A stretch of DNA of 49,338 bases from CAZWCE01 sp964632505 (GTDB taxonomy: Bacteria; Planctomycetota; Planctomycetia; Pirellulales; Thermoguttaceae): assembly GCA_964632505.1 (NCBI GenBank), contig CAZWCE010000025.1, forward strand, positions 1 to 49,338, read 5' to 3'. Under the pieces are notes generated by a model. It had not been told where the DNA came from, did not search any database, and saw only the letters and a list, made by a program, of their open reading frames with translations. Shown piece after piece: positions 24,733 through 33,799 of the stretch (positions are counted from its first letter, which is position 1; the number at the start of each line of letters is the position of its first letter). Position numbers and translations under genes: made by a program.

Positions 24733-26022
24733 TCAAGAATGTCTCTTTTTTGGAATGATCGCTCCATGGTGGCGAAGAAGTTCATGAATCTCCTCGAGCG
24801 GTACTTCCAGAGGAGAGATGCCGTGCTTTGCCGCCAGTGCCGCGCTACCTCCGGCCGCCTGTCCCATCGCCATGCAGGGGGCTTGCACCCGCAATCCCGA
24901 ATTCGCCAAGCGGTCACTCGAGATGGAGCGGCCGGCAACGATGATGTTGCGACTATTCTTGGGAATGAGTGCACGAAGCGGAATCGTCGGGACCGTGCCG
25001 GGGCTGAGTGGAGCGGGACGAACACCGCTTTTCGTATGGAGATCGACAGGATAGAAGGCATAGGAGATCGCGTCGTCAAAGACTCTTCCCGAGGTGTAGT
25101 CGTCCACGGTGATCATCGTTTCTCCGACGATGCGGTAGCTTTCGCGGAAGCCGGCCTCGGGCTGAAGGTGCATGAGCCGTTTTTTCTCCTGGCGGACTTT
25201 CTCAAGAACCGCCCGACGGCCGGTCATGTTGGCGGCAGTCACCGTACGGGAATTCGAGGAATCGGCTCCGTGCACATAAAGCCGATGAATCTGCTCGCGT
25301 CCCGGTTGATGTTCCGAGCCGATCTTGAAGAGCATGGAACCGGGCTGACGCTCTTCCCCACGTAGTCGCGGCAACTTCAAGAGACCGACCACCTCAGCCC
25401 CACCCGTACAGTCGACGATCTGTCGGCAAGCGACTCGCCGCCGCGTGCCGAATCCCACACAGTCGACCTGCCAGCCTTTGTCGGTATTTCGGACTTGGTG
25501 CGGAAACTCATAGTAGGCGATCCGAACGTCGGCATGTTCGCACTTTTCTTCGGCAAGGATCGCGTAGAGGAACTGGTTTGTATAGACTTGATTCTGCCAG
25601 TGCCGCTTGGGAATTTTCGAAAAGTCGGGGAGGCTTCCCCCATCCAGTTTTACGCTTTCTCGGACCAATTCCCATCCGATTCCCGCGATCACTTGCTCGC
25701 CCCAGGCATCGAATAATCCGGGGAACGCGACACCACCTGTGGTCATCGTGCCGCCGAGTTGGCTGTTGCGCTCTATGAGCAGGGTCTTGGCGCCGGCTCG
25801 ACCAGCTTGAATGGCCGCGATCGTGCCGGCCGTGCCGCCTCCGACGACAAGCACGTCCACTTCATGCTCGATCTCTTCAGCAGCGGTCGATTCTTTCGTC
25901 TCTTCAGCCGGTTTGCCGACCACGATGTTCTGCGTCGAAGCGATTGCCAGACCTCCACCCGCGAGGCCATAAATTGAGTGTTGAAGAAAGTCCCGCCTGT
26001 CTGGTCTTTCGGTAGGTTTCAT
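24733..26022 (-). CDS. Tat-exported FAD-dependent oxidoreductase
   Basis: About 429 residues from ATG 26022 (GGAAG upstream); a longer frame to 26103 is unlikely. The N-terminus RRDFLQHSIYGLAGGGLAIAS is a twin-arginine-type export signal, implying folding with FAD before export. The FAD-binding Rossmann motif VDVLVVGGGTAGTIAAIQAGRAG comes at about 45-67, followed by LIERNSQLGGTMTTGGVAFPG, a mark of the FAD_oxidored family (PF12831). Near the C-terminus, NIIVAGRSISSDRLANSGLRVQAPCMAMGQAAG is the second FAD contact. Related planctomycete and verrucomicrobial proteins occur in glycan-degradation loci. The substrate is unknown. Confidence 0.9.
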   Translation of the reverse strand: MKPTERPDRRDFLQHSIYGLAGGGLAIASTQNIVVGKPAEETKESTAAEEIEHEVDVLVVGGGTAGTIAAIQAGRAGAKTLLIERNSQLGGTMTTGGVAFPGLFDAWGEQVIAGIGWELVRESVKLDGGSLPDFSKIPKRHWQNQVYTNQFLYAILAEEKCEHADVRIAYYEFPHQVRNTDKGWQVDCVGFGTRRRVACRQIVDCTGGAEVVGLLKLPRLRGEERQPGSMLFKIGSEHQPGREQIHRLYVHGADSSNSRTVTAANMTGRRAVLEKVRQEKKRLMHLQPEAGFRESYRIVGETMITVDDYTSGRVFDDAISYAFYPVDLHTKSGVRPAPLSPGTVPTIPLRALIPKNSRNIIVAGRSISSDRLANSGLRVQAPCMAMGQAAGGSAALAAKHGISPLEVPLEEIHELLRHHGAIIPKKRHS

Positions 26023-26813
26023 GATTTCTTCCGTTATCGCAAGTAACCTTTGGTGAGGAAGTGTGATTTTTCCGAGGGTTGCATGCAGGAGAAGCAAGTA
26101 CAACGTTCATAAGACAGAACCTATGAAGGAAAGGACGGCACATGTTCGACATCAATGCTTTCGAATACGTCGATCCCTCTTATGATAAGGGCAAATGTTC
26201 ATTATCAAATAATGCAATGTTCCCCCAACAATCAGTTGCCCGAATGGCCGCGCGATCTGCTAAAATAGGGAGAGTTCGTTTTCTCGTATTTCGTGGACGT
26301 CCAGCAGGCTCCCAAAATAAGCGAGCAGGATTGTCAGCAGCAAATCCATGTTTTTTTGAGTAGGACGCCATCTTACCAGAGCGTTAGATTCTTATACGAT
26401 TTTACCATTTCGCTTATGCAAAGTCAATTTTTACCATTCATGCGACAGGACGGGGGAACAAGAGGGCGACAATATTGAGAGTCGCATCGCGGATTCGATT
26501 TTGAAGTCCGCAAAAAAGATTGAAAGGACATCGCAGGTTGTGTTCGAAAGGTTGGATTCCACACGCATCACCGAACAACAAAGAAAGTTACCTCGTCCAA
26601 TGCCAGAGCTTGGATTCCCTACTTGATTGCGCGATCGTAGTTTTTCCAGCCATTTGGGAGGACGATAGCAGGATCAAAACACCGGCGATCCTCAAAGTGC
26701 TGTCTCTCTATTTCGAGTTGACGCAAGAGGTGGCCCCGCGATATACTTGAGGAATAGCGTTTCTTGCACCACCTACCTGCCCATGGTCTTTTTCTTTGCT
26801 CCGGGAGCGTCTC
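26023..26813. other. Long, comparatively AT-rich intergenic region
   Basis: Nearly 800 bp between divergent genes with no frame I believe. It must contain promoters for both flanking genes. A stretch at 26151-26165 (ATGTTCGACATCAAT) resembles the end of the dispersed repeat but has an extra base, and nothing else aligns. Confidence 0.4.
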
Positions 26814-27542
26814 ATGCCCTATCGATGTATTGCGAAGCGATGCTGTTTCGCTGTCCTCGTTCTGTCCGTTTTACTGCCGGGTCCGCTCGCCTGGGCCGAA
26901 TCCGTTTTTCTTGATGAGCTCGATCTGACGAAATCGAAATGTGGATGGAACGAAACCCGAGCGAAGCGGTCGGTCGGTGGTAATCCGCTGCGCGCCGGCG
27001 GTGTCGAATATGCCCGGGGGGTCGGAACGCATCCTCCAGGGCATATCGCCGTGAAACTCGACGGCAAGGCTGTGCGTTTTGTCGCCCTTGTGGCGTTGGA
27101 CGATGAGGTCGGCGAGCAGCAATTGCTACTGGTCGTCGATACGGGTCCCGACGATTCGAATCCGTTCAGCTATCCTCGGCTCGTGCAGCCGGTTTTGGAC
27201 CGCCACTGTGTCGAGTGCCACGCGAAGGAAGCGAAGGCGATGGACCTCGCGGTCGGCAATAAAGACCGGCATTTCTTCAAGTCGTACGAAAATCTGCGCA
27301 ACGACGCATTCTTCTACGACAATGCGTCGTGGACGGAGCCGAAAACGTATCCCGGCCGATTCGGTGCCTCGGCGTCGAAGCTCTATCAGATCCTTCGGGA
27401 CGACCATTATGGCGTCGATCTTCCCTCCGAAGAAATGGAACGCCTCACGCTTTGGCTCGACTGCAACAGCGATTTCTACGGCGCCTACGACGCATGCGAA
27501 CGGCAACGGGCCGGAGAAATCGTCATACCGAAGCTCGAGTAG
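26814..27542 (+). CDS. Shortened NPCBM + single-haem cytochrome c protein (HzsA-related C-terminus)
   Basis: About 242 residues from ATG 26814, with a signal peptide (FAVLVLSVLLPGPLAWA). Residues about 27-105 resemble an NPCBM carbohydrate-binding domain (GWNETRAKRSVGGNPLRAGG, YARGVGTHPPGHIAVKLDG), but it ends early. The chain goes straight into the C-terminal cytochrome segment seen in the two large paralogues (PRLVQPVLDRHCVECHAKEA, haem site CVECH near residue 132, then KLYQILRDDHYGVDLPSEEMERLTLWLDCN). The PD40 propeller and the first CXXCH site present in the paralogues are absent. The frame is open, so it may be a natural small version or the product of an in-frame internal deletion. Confidence 0.78.
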   Translation: MPYRCIAKRCCFAVLVLSVLLPGPLAWAESVFLDELDLTKSKCGWNETRAKRSVGGNPLRAGGVEYARGVGTHPPGHIAVKLDGKAVRFVALVALDDEVGEQQLLLVVDTGPDDSNPFSYPRLVQPVLDRHCVECHAKEAKAMDLAVGNKDRHFFKSYENLRNDAFFYDNASWTEPKTYPGRFGASASKLYQILRDDHYGVDLPSEEMERLTLWLDCNSDFYGAYDACERQRAGEIVIPKLE

Positions 27543-27676
27543 ACGCCGGAAATGTGCAGGCCGATTCGACAACAAAAACGAAGAGGTGGTCGCCGAGGAC
27601 GGCAGCCGATTCAGCTCCATTCCACCCACACCGCCGTCTCGGTCATGCTGAAACCTGAAGAAGAAAAGGTGTTTTC

Positions 27677-28882
27677 ATGATTCGTCTCCTGTGGTGCGGT
27701 TGTTTGTCGACCTTTTTGTGTTTTCCATCATTGCTCCAGGCCGGCGAGTACGACTTCGAAGGCCCGATCGAGCGTGAGGTTCTGGAGAAATATCTCTCAC
27801 GATCCATCACCATGCTCGATCTGCTCACCGGTCGTGGAAACACCGACGATCATCTCCGCATGCTCGAGAATACCGGTGCGAAATTCATCGGGAGGACGAT
27901 CTACCTCTGGGGACACGAATCCACTTTGCCCGAGAAGCTGGAGATTGCCCGCCGCATTGTCCCCAAGGTGCGCAAGACCGATCCCGAAATGCTCTTACAG
28001 GCTTGTGCTTTCGAAATCGTCACGACCGAGGTCGAAAGCCTGCCGATTCCCGAGTGGGTTTTCGAGGCGTTCGATCTCACTCCGACAAAACGCCACTTTC
28101 GGTATCCGGACATGCTCTATCCAAGCGGTCGGGGTCATGATCATTGGTGGAAGGGCGCTTCGATTCCCGATATCAGCCGCCGGGAAACCAAACTCTGGTT
28201 CTACTACCTGGCGGTCTCCTACATGCGAGTCGGCTGCGAAGCGATCCACTTCGGGCAAGCCGAGATCATGGACGAAAACGACCCCGATAGCAATCACTGG
28301 TGGACACTGCTCCAAAAGGTTCGCCGATACGCGCGCGGGCACGCCCGACGGAACTGGGTGCTCTGCGATGCCCATGTCCCCGGCGGTGGCATGCGTTACG
28401 GCGAGCATCTGCTCTTCGACTTCCACTCTTTTCCGCTTCGCATTGTGGAAGTCGCGGAAGAACCACAACACGGCATTTTGAAGATGGGAGCGTTCGACAG
28501 TATTTATGGACGCAGCAAAGGAGGCATTGCCCCCGCCGGCTGGAGGTGTGAGCATCTTCCCTATTTGGTCGAAATCGACAACTGGGGGGTGAGCGGACAA
28601 CCCGGCAAGCCGCACGCCGGAGGTTGCTGGATCTGGGGGTACGACGAGATCTCCTGGTTTGCTCATCAAGAGGAAGCCTATCGCAACGAGTGGCTCCACT
28701 ATGCTTGGGATTGGGTCCGAAAACACGATCCCAATGGCTACCTCCAAATGCCGGGAAGTCGCATTTTGCACGCCCCCGTCGGCGACCGGTCATGGTACTT
28801 CGCCAAGACCAAAAGCGATGTCACCCCGCAAGGTTTCAATCAGGAAGAAACGATCAAACAGATTTGGGAAGAGGCGCCGTGA
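27677..28882 (+). CDS. Secreted uncharacterised protein, barrel-like
   Basis: A 401-residue protein with a signal peptide (LLWCGCLSTFLCFPSLLQAG). I do not recognise a named family. Alternating strands and helices (NTGAKFIGRTIYLWG; PEMLLQACAFEIVTTEVE; GCEAIHFGQAEIMDENDP; RNWVLCDAHVPGG; LLFDFHSFPLRIVE; LPYLVEIDNWG; GGCWIWGYDEISWF) suggest a TIM barrel of the glycoside-hydrolase type, with acidic residues at strand ends (E in GQAEIMDEND, E/D in VEIDNWG) as possible catalytic groups. Start ATG 27677 follows AAAGGTG. It lies between two HzsA-related cytochrome genes on the same strand, so a shared secreted function is possible. Confidence 0.75.
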   Translation: MIRLLWCGCLSTFLCFPSLLQAGEYDFEGPIEREVLEKYLSRSITMLDLLTGRGNTDDHLRMLENTGAKFIGRTIYLWGHESTLPEKLEIARRIVPKVRKTDPEMLLQACAFEIVTTEVESLPIPEWVFEAFDLTPTKRHFRYPDMLYPSGRGHDHWWKGASIPDISRRETKLWFYYLAVSYMRVGCEAIHFGQAEIMDENDPDSNHWWTLLQKVRRYARGHARRNWVLCDAHVPGGGMRYGEHLLFDFHSFPLRIVEVAEEPQHGILKMGAFDSIYGRSKGGIAPAGWRCEHLPYLVEIDNWGVSGQPGKPHAGGCWIWGYDEISWFAHQEEAYRNEWLHYAWDWVRKHDPNGYLQMPGSRILHAPVGDRSWYFAKTKSDVTPQGFNQEETIKQIWEEAP

Positions 28883-28974
28883 AACGAACCAGAGTTTCTA
28901 CAATTATCATGAGAAGCTACCCCCTCCCTGCTGAATGAAATGCTGTTTCCCGAACCGTCGGACGAAACAACGGG

Positions 28975-29083
28975 ATGATTCATGATCGCAATAGGAGTGC
29001 CTTTCCGGTTCATGCACCGACTCCCGAAGTGTTTCTTGGCCGATCGTCGCCAGGGGTTCACTATTTAGGCGACGCTCCATCTG
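28975..29083 (+). repeat. Dispersed palindromic repeat, copy B (diverged full length)
   Basis: Same layout as copy A. It begins GATTCATGATCGCAATAGGA, has GGTTCATGCACCGACTCCCG inside, and ends GGGGTTCACTATTTAGGCGACGCTC-like (29053-29077). It is more diverged than copies A and C. It lies just upstream of the second large HzsA-like gene, and the long reading frame starting at 28975 runs through it only by chance. Confidence 0.7.
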
Positions 29084-29178
29084 TGATAGGATATAATAAG
29101 AGATGCGATGCTGAAAACGGGATGTCGCATTTCGAGTGTTGGGCCATTTTTTTGTTTTTTTCGCGGGAGAAATCTAAG

Positions 29179-32175
29179 GTGAAACGGTCGATTTCTTATT
29201 TGATTGTCATGGGGTTGCTCATGGGAGTGACCTCGATCGAGTTGTTTTCCTGGGAGCCGGAACCTCGAGAAGTCGCAGAGGAGTTTGAAGAATCGCTTTC
29301 GAGGATTTCGAATCTTCCCAAGCCGCATGCGATTCATTTTCCTTCCGTCCAGGCTCGTTTCGTTCGCGTGAGCATCCACCAAACCAGTGGGCAAAACCAG
29401 CCGGGCATCGATGAACTCGAGATTTTCGGACCCGAAAGCGAGGAGAACCTGGCTTTGCCTCGTCACGGTGCGGTAGCGACCGCTTCTTCGCTGTTGCCGG
29501 GATATGCCATTCACCGGATCGAGCATTTGAACGATGGGCGATACGGCAACGATCATAGTTGGATCGCCGCGACCCCCGAAAAGGCGTGGGCTCAGATCGC
29601 TTTTTCGGAAACGAGAACCGTATCCCAGGTGGTAGTGACACGGGATCGTACCGGAGTCTATCGCGACCGCATTCCGGAAAAGTTCGAGGTGCTCGTTTCA
29701 CTCGACGGACGTCACTGGGAAGTCGTCGCCGAGCAAGAAGCGGTCACCTCGGACCGGAGTCGGCATTTTCCTCATATCCCCCTGCAACGGCTTTCCGAAT
29801 CGAGTTGGCGTGGATATATGCGGTATCTTTTCCTCCGGGAGCGCGCAAGCTGGAGCCAACTCCCGAAAGACGATCACCTTTCCCCGATGCGCATCGATCG
29901 GCCCGCGATCCCCCGGGGGAAAATGTACTGGGGTCAACTGGCTCGGATGGAGTCGCTTCAACGGGTTCTCTTTCTATTCGAGCAGCTCATTGAGAGGCTT
30001 TCCAAAAAGAAGATCGATGTGACGCAGGAACGAAACCAAGCGGCCCAATTCTATCGGGAAGCGGCAGTCTCACCCGATTCCGAGGAACTCTTTCTCAAAG
30101 TGCGTCGGGCGAAACGACGCTTGTTTTTTCGAGATCCGGCGCTCGCTCCCCTCGAACGGTTGTTGTTCGTGAAGCGACATCCATACTGGGAATCGCACAA
30201 TTACAGTGAACACCTCGATGGGGTTCTCGAACCCGGCGGCGGGGTCTTCGTGCTGCATCTGCCGCGCGATGACGAAAATCGCTTTCGGCCGGACCAAGCG
30301 ACCATCGAGCTCTTGTTCGACGGAAGCGGAGGGGTGGTCCGGGAACCGGTTGCCGACTACGATGCCGAAAAGATCTACTTCGCGTATCGCCCGGATCGTT
30401 CAGAAGTCGAGGGGTGGGATCCCTACTGGCACCTTTTCGTCATGCAGACCGACGGCTCGAACGTTCGCCAGTTGACCGAAGGCCCGTTTCACGATTTCGA
30501 TGCAGTTTGTCTTCCCGACGGCGGGGTGGCTTTTATGAGTACGCGATGCAAGTCGCGATTCCTCTGCTGGCGGCCGCAGTCCTATGTGCTCTATCGGATG
30601 GAAGCCGACGGGACCAAGATTCGGCGCCTTTCTCATGCCAATCTGAGCGAATGGAAACCTTCGGTCATGCAGAGCGGTCGCATTTTGTGGACCCGTTCGG
30701 AATATCTGGATAAGGGAGCGGACTTCGGCCACACGCTTTGGGCGATCCATCCCGATGGAACCCATCCCGAACTGGTTTTCGGCAACAATACGCCCAACTG
30801 CTACAGCCAGGCCCATGAAGTTCCCGGCACGCGGGAATTGGTTTGCACGCTCATGTCGCATGGCGATCACAGTGGCCCGATCGCCTTGATCGATCGCAGC
30901 CGGGGACCATTTTCGGTCGAAGCGATCACGAACATCACTCCCGATGTCCGCCCTCAATACCAGATGAGTCGTTCCCATTACCGGACATTCCGGGATCCCT
31001 ATCCGATTTCTCGGGATCATTTTTTGGTGGCGCACACTCCCGACGACAAACACAATTGGGGACTTTTTGTGATCGATCGCTACGGTAATCGCGAGTTGCT
31101 GTACGTCGATCCCCAGATCAGCAGCATGCATCCGACCCCCTTGCAACCGAGACCGCGACCGCCGGTGATTGCGGGGGCGATCGATCCGGAACTTGCTCAG
31201 CAGGGTTTGGGGCAATTTTTTCTCGCCGACGTTTACCGGGGGCTGGGGTCGGCGATTCGGCCGCCGCGAGCGAAGTACCTCCGGGTTGCCGAGGAAGTAA
31301 CCGCTCCGCTGGAGCAGCTTCCTTCAGGACAGTATCGAGCGGATCATCCACCGTTTACCGATTTTTATGCGACCCCCATCCGCATGATTCAGGGGCCGCC
31401 TCGAACGTATCTCACACGCACCCTTAACGCCTTGGCCGGTCCACTCCGGACGAACCACGACTGGAACCGTCTGGTCACGGAATCGGGACCGGGCCTTTTC
31501 ACCGTGCGGGAAGAGGGAGGTTGGCCCAGTTATGTGGCGAAGGCTTCCCTGGGAACGGTCCCCATCGCCTCCGACGGTTCGGCCCGTTTTTTGGCGCCCG
31601 CCGGAAAAGTGCTTTACTTCCAATTGCTCGATGAGAATTTCGATGAGTTGCAGCGAATGCGGAGTGTTGTGCAGCTTCAGCCCGGCGAACGCCGAAGCTG
31701 CGTCGGATGCCATGAGAACCGGCGGACCGCCCCGCCGCCCGAGTTGGGCGAGGCCCTCCTTCAACCGCCCCGTTACCTGGAACCGCCTCCTTGGGGAACG
31801 GAACCTTTTGATTATCAACAGGTGGTGCAGCCCGTGCTCGACCGCCATTGCGTGCAATGTCACGATGGCGGCGAACCGGAAAGGATCGACTTGCGCGGCA
31901 CACTCGATAGTGAACGTGTGCCCACATCCTATCGAGCGCTGATCGAAGGCGGCTGGGTCGACTTTTTCGACTACACCTACGGCATGCGGCATTTGAAGGC
32001 GGAACCTCTCTCGTTCGGTTCCATCAAAAGCCGCCTCTGGAAAGTGCTCGCCGATCGACATCATGAAGAGATTTCCATGCAGACCCCCGAAAGGCGAGCG
32101 ATCAAAGCCTGGATCGATTTGAACTGTCCTCTCTGGCCCGACTACACCTATCGTCCGGAACGAGTCACTCCATGA
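29179..32175 (+). CDS. Secreted discoidin / PD40-propeller / di-haem cytochrome protein (HzsA-related)
   Basis: About 998 residues from GTG 29179 (GGGAG about 9 nt upstream), which gives a proper signal peptide MKRSISYLIVMGLLMGVTS; the frame before it is repeat DNA. A discoidin-like region spans about 50-200 (ARFVRVSIHQTSGQNQPGID; AWAQIAFSETRTVSQVVVTR; FEVLVSLDGRHW). A helical linker and a PD40-type propeller follow (about 380-680; MQTDGSNVRQLTEGPFHDFD, CLPDGGVAFMSTRC). The C-terminal domain has haem sites CVGCH near 841 and CVQCH near 891, the second in VVQPVLDRHCVQC. The order is the same as in the protein at 5732, but the two are clearly diverged. It is expected in the periplasm; the electron donor and acceptor are unknown. 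Confidence 0.88.
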   Translation: MKRSISYLIVMGLLMGVTSIELFSWEPEPREVAEEFEESLSRISNLPKPHAIHFPSVQARFVRVSIHQTSGQNQPGIDELEIFGPESEENLALPRHGAVATASSLLPGYAIHRIEHLNDGRYGNDHSWIAATPEKAWAQIAFSETRTVSQVVVTRDRTGVYRDRIPEKFEVLVSLDGRHWEVVAEQEAVTSDRSRHFPHIPLQRLSESSWRGYMRYLFLRERASWSQLPKDDHLSPMRIDRPAIPRGKMYWGQLARMESLQRVLFLFEQLIERLSKKKIDVTQERNQAAQFYREAAVSPDSEELFLKVRRAKRRLFFRDPALAPLERLLFVKRHPYWESHNYSEHLDGVLEPGGGVFVLHLPRDDENRFRPDQATIELLFDGSGGVVREPVADYDAEKIYFAYRPDRSEVEGWDPYWHLFVMQTDGSNVRQLTEGPFHDFDAVCLPDGGVAFMSTRCKSRFLCWRPQSYVLYRMEADGTKIRRLSHANLSEWKPSVMQSGRILWTRSEYLDKGADFGHTLWAIHPDGTHPELVFGNNTPNCYSQAHEVPGTRELVCTLMSHGDHSGPIALIDRSRGPFSVEAITNITPDVRPQYQMSRSHYRTFRDPYPISRDHFLVAHTPDDKHNWGLFVIDRYGNRELLYVDPQISSMHPTPLQPRPRPPVIAGAIDPELAQQGLGQFFLADVYRGLGSAIRPPRAKYLRVAEEVTAPLEQLPSGQYRADHPPFTDFYATPIRMIQGPPRTYLTRTLNALAGPLRTNHDWNRLVTESGPGLFTVREEGGWPSYVAKASLGTVPIASDGSARFLAPAGKVLYFQLLDENFDELQRMRSVVQLQPGERRSCVGCHENRRTAPPPELGEALLQPPRYLEPPPWGTEPFDYQQVVQPVLDRHCVQCHDGGEPERIDLRGTLDSERVPTSYRALIEGGWVDFFDYTYGMRHLKAEPLSFGSIKSRLWKVLADRHHEEISMQTPERRAIKAWIDLNCPLWPDYTYRPERVTP

Positions 32176-32249
32176 TGATCCCAGGTGAGTTTATCCATTG
32201 AGAAACTCGATGATCCGTTAGGCCCTCGGTCTGCATCGTCGCCCGGAAC

Positions 32250-32375
32250 ATGGTGCTTTTCTGCGATCCGGAGATCCTCGCTGAATACGAGTTCCCTGCG
32301 GAGAACGTCCGGGACAGCATCGGCGTCGCCGATGGGCGTCTCTATCTCTTCCTCTCCGTCGGCACGATGCCAACC
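32250..32375 (+). pseudogene. Possible C-terminal remnant of a PQQ-type propeller protein
   Basis: The frame FCDPEILAEYEFPAENVRDS, continuing IGVADGRLYLFLSVGT, resembles the closing repeat of secreted PQQ-like propeller proteins. Compare LAEYKLDAAPVWDSIAVARG, with RLFIATQDG, at the end of the giant protein at 35590. It lacks an upstream gene body and then overlaps the 3' end of the Rid gene on the other strand. The match is short, so this is tentative. Confidence 0.35.
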
Positions 32376-32435
32376 GATCCTTGCAATTGGCATCAACCAG
32401 AAGGTATTGCGGTCACGACCTCCGCACGAATTCAG

Positions 32436-33674
32436 CTATTCCGCTTCAACGGCGATCATGTCGACGGTCATGGTGCGTCTGGAATGGCCGACGCCGTGCA
32501 CCATTACTTTCGACGCGGCTGGGGGACGCCGAGGATCAAAAATTTTGGGACGTGTTCTGTCGACCCAACGTGCCGCATCATCATCGCTCACGTAGTAAGT
32601 GGCTTTCACGAGATGCCGCATGTCGCTGCCGGTTCGCTCGAGGATTTCTTCCAATTGACCGAAGAGCAAGTCCGCCTGCGGCTGACCGCGGCTGGGTTCC
32701 TTCGCATAGAGGCCAGGAATATAGATCTGGCGATGGGCCCGCATCAGAGCCACACGACTGAAGGTATTGCTCGGGCGGAATTCGGGGGGATCGAAGTATT
32801 CGAGTGACTTTTGCGTGCCGTCCGATGGCGGCAACTGGGCGATCATCTCGATCTCTATCGGAAGCGACGCCAACCACTCGACGAAAACGATCGGCGGTGT
32901 GAGCTGATCGGGAAAGAAAGACCGCACTTCGCGAAGAACATCTTCGGACGCCGTGATGGGATTCAGAAAGACCTTCACCTGAACGACGTGTTCGGGGCCC
33001 AGATTCAACTGGTTCAGCGTCTTCATGAGTCGTTCCATCGATTGGGTCGCCGGCAATTGGGTCAGGCTGAAACCTTCAGGATGACCGGATAAATAAGCGA
33101 TGTCCCCTGCCGGTAATACCGCGGCATCGGCGCAACGGTCGTCGCCGGAGATGGCCGAGCAGCGTTTCAGAACGATCGCCTCGCCCTGGTCGGAAGTCCC
33201 GGCCACCGCATCGACAGCAATCACGACCCCTCGCTGGGGAAACGGCGTCAGGACCGAAGTGACGGCGGGGCGGATATTCTCAGCAAGTTCCTCACCCAGT
33301 TGCTGGTAGAACTTTTCTACCAGCGATGTCGAGAGAGCATACACATTCACTCGAATGAGCTTGCTCATGTCGGAACCGGAATCTTCCAGCACGGAACGGA
33401 GGTTGGTCAACACCTGTTCGACCTGCTTATCGTCGGAGTCTCCACCAACGAGCTCTCCGTCGGCGTCGAAGGGAAAAATTTGGCGTGTATGCACAAGTGG
33501 CATTCTGTCGACCATCACGGCCGATTTGAACATGCCTGCTGGAGCGTCCACGGTCTCCTCTAGCGACACGTAGCGGATCGGTGCTTCCGTTGCTTCCGGC
33601 GTTTGTGCCGAGCAGATCGCAGGGAAGGCAAAGCAAAAAACCAGTGTCAGAGTTGCAATCGGTTGCCAAGTCAT
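32436..33674 (-). CDS. Exported protein with three tandem Rid (RidA/YjgF) domains
   Basis: About 412 residues from ATG 33674, with a signal peptide (PIATLTLVFCFAFPAICSAQ). Three Rid-type domains follow at about 50-157, 183-280 and 303-410. Each has the family pattern: a QVEQVLTNLRSVLEDSGSD or QLEEILERTGSDMRHLVKAT helix and a closing VDAVA, IEMIA or VDMIA strand. RidA proteins are normally single domains forming trimers, with a catalytic Arg from one subunit (E. coli Arg105) that deaminates reactive enamines. Three domains in one chain could form an internal trimer. The Arg position is replaced in all three (PAVTS, PPIVF, PAASK), so deaminase activity is unlikely. Periplasmic location is also unusual. 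Confidence 0.82.
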   Translation of the reverse strand: MTWQPIATLTLVFCFAFPAICSAQTPEATEAPIRYVSLEETVDAPAGMFKSAVMVDRMPLVHTRQIFPFDADGELVGGDSDDKQVEQVLTNLRSVLEDSGSDMSKLIRVNVYALSTSLVEKFYQQLGEELAENIRPAVTSVLTPFPQRGVVIAVDAVAGTSDQGEAIVLKRCSAISGDDRCADAAVLPAGDIAYLSGHPEGFSLTQLPATQSMERLMKTLNQLNLGPEHVVQVKVFLNPITASEDVLREVRSFFPDQLTPPIVFVEWLASLPIEIEMIAQLPPSDGTQKSLEYFDPPEFRPSNTFSRVALMRAHRQIYIPGLYAKEPSRGQPQADLLFGQLEEILERTGSDMRHLVKATYYVSDDDAARWVDRTRPKIFDPRRPPAASKVMVHGVGHSRRTMTVDMIAVEAE

Positions 33675-33799
33675 CGGTATGTTTCTCTTTCGTTTGCAGG
33701 AAGTAGCTGACGTCCATTCGAACGCCATTCCAAATGTGCCCTAGGACGCCGTCGGTCCCATCTTCCGTCCTGATCATCGTACTCGCCGACAGAGATGGT

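Noticed and set aside
26151..26165. ATGTTCGACATCAAT, similar to the outer end of the dispersed repeat
   Set aside because: It has an extra base in the core and no similarity on either side; probably chance.
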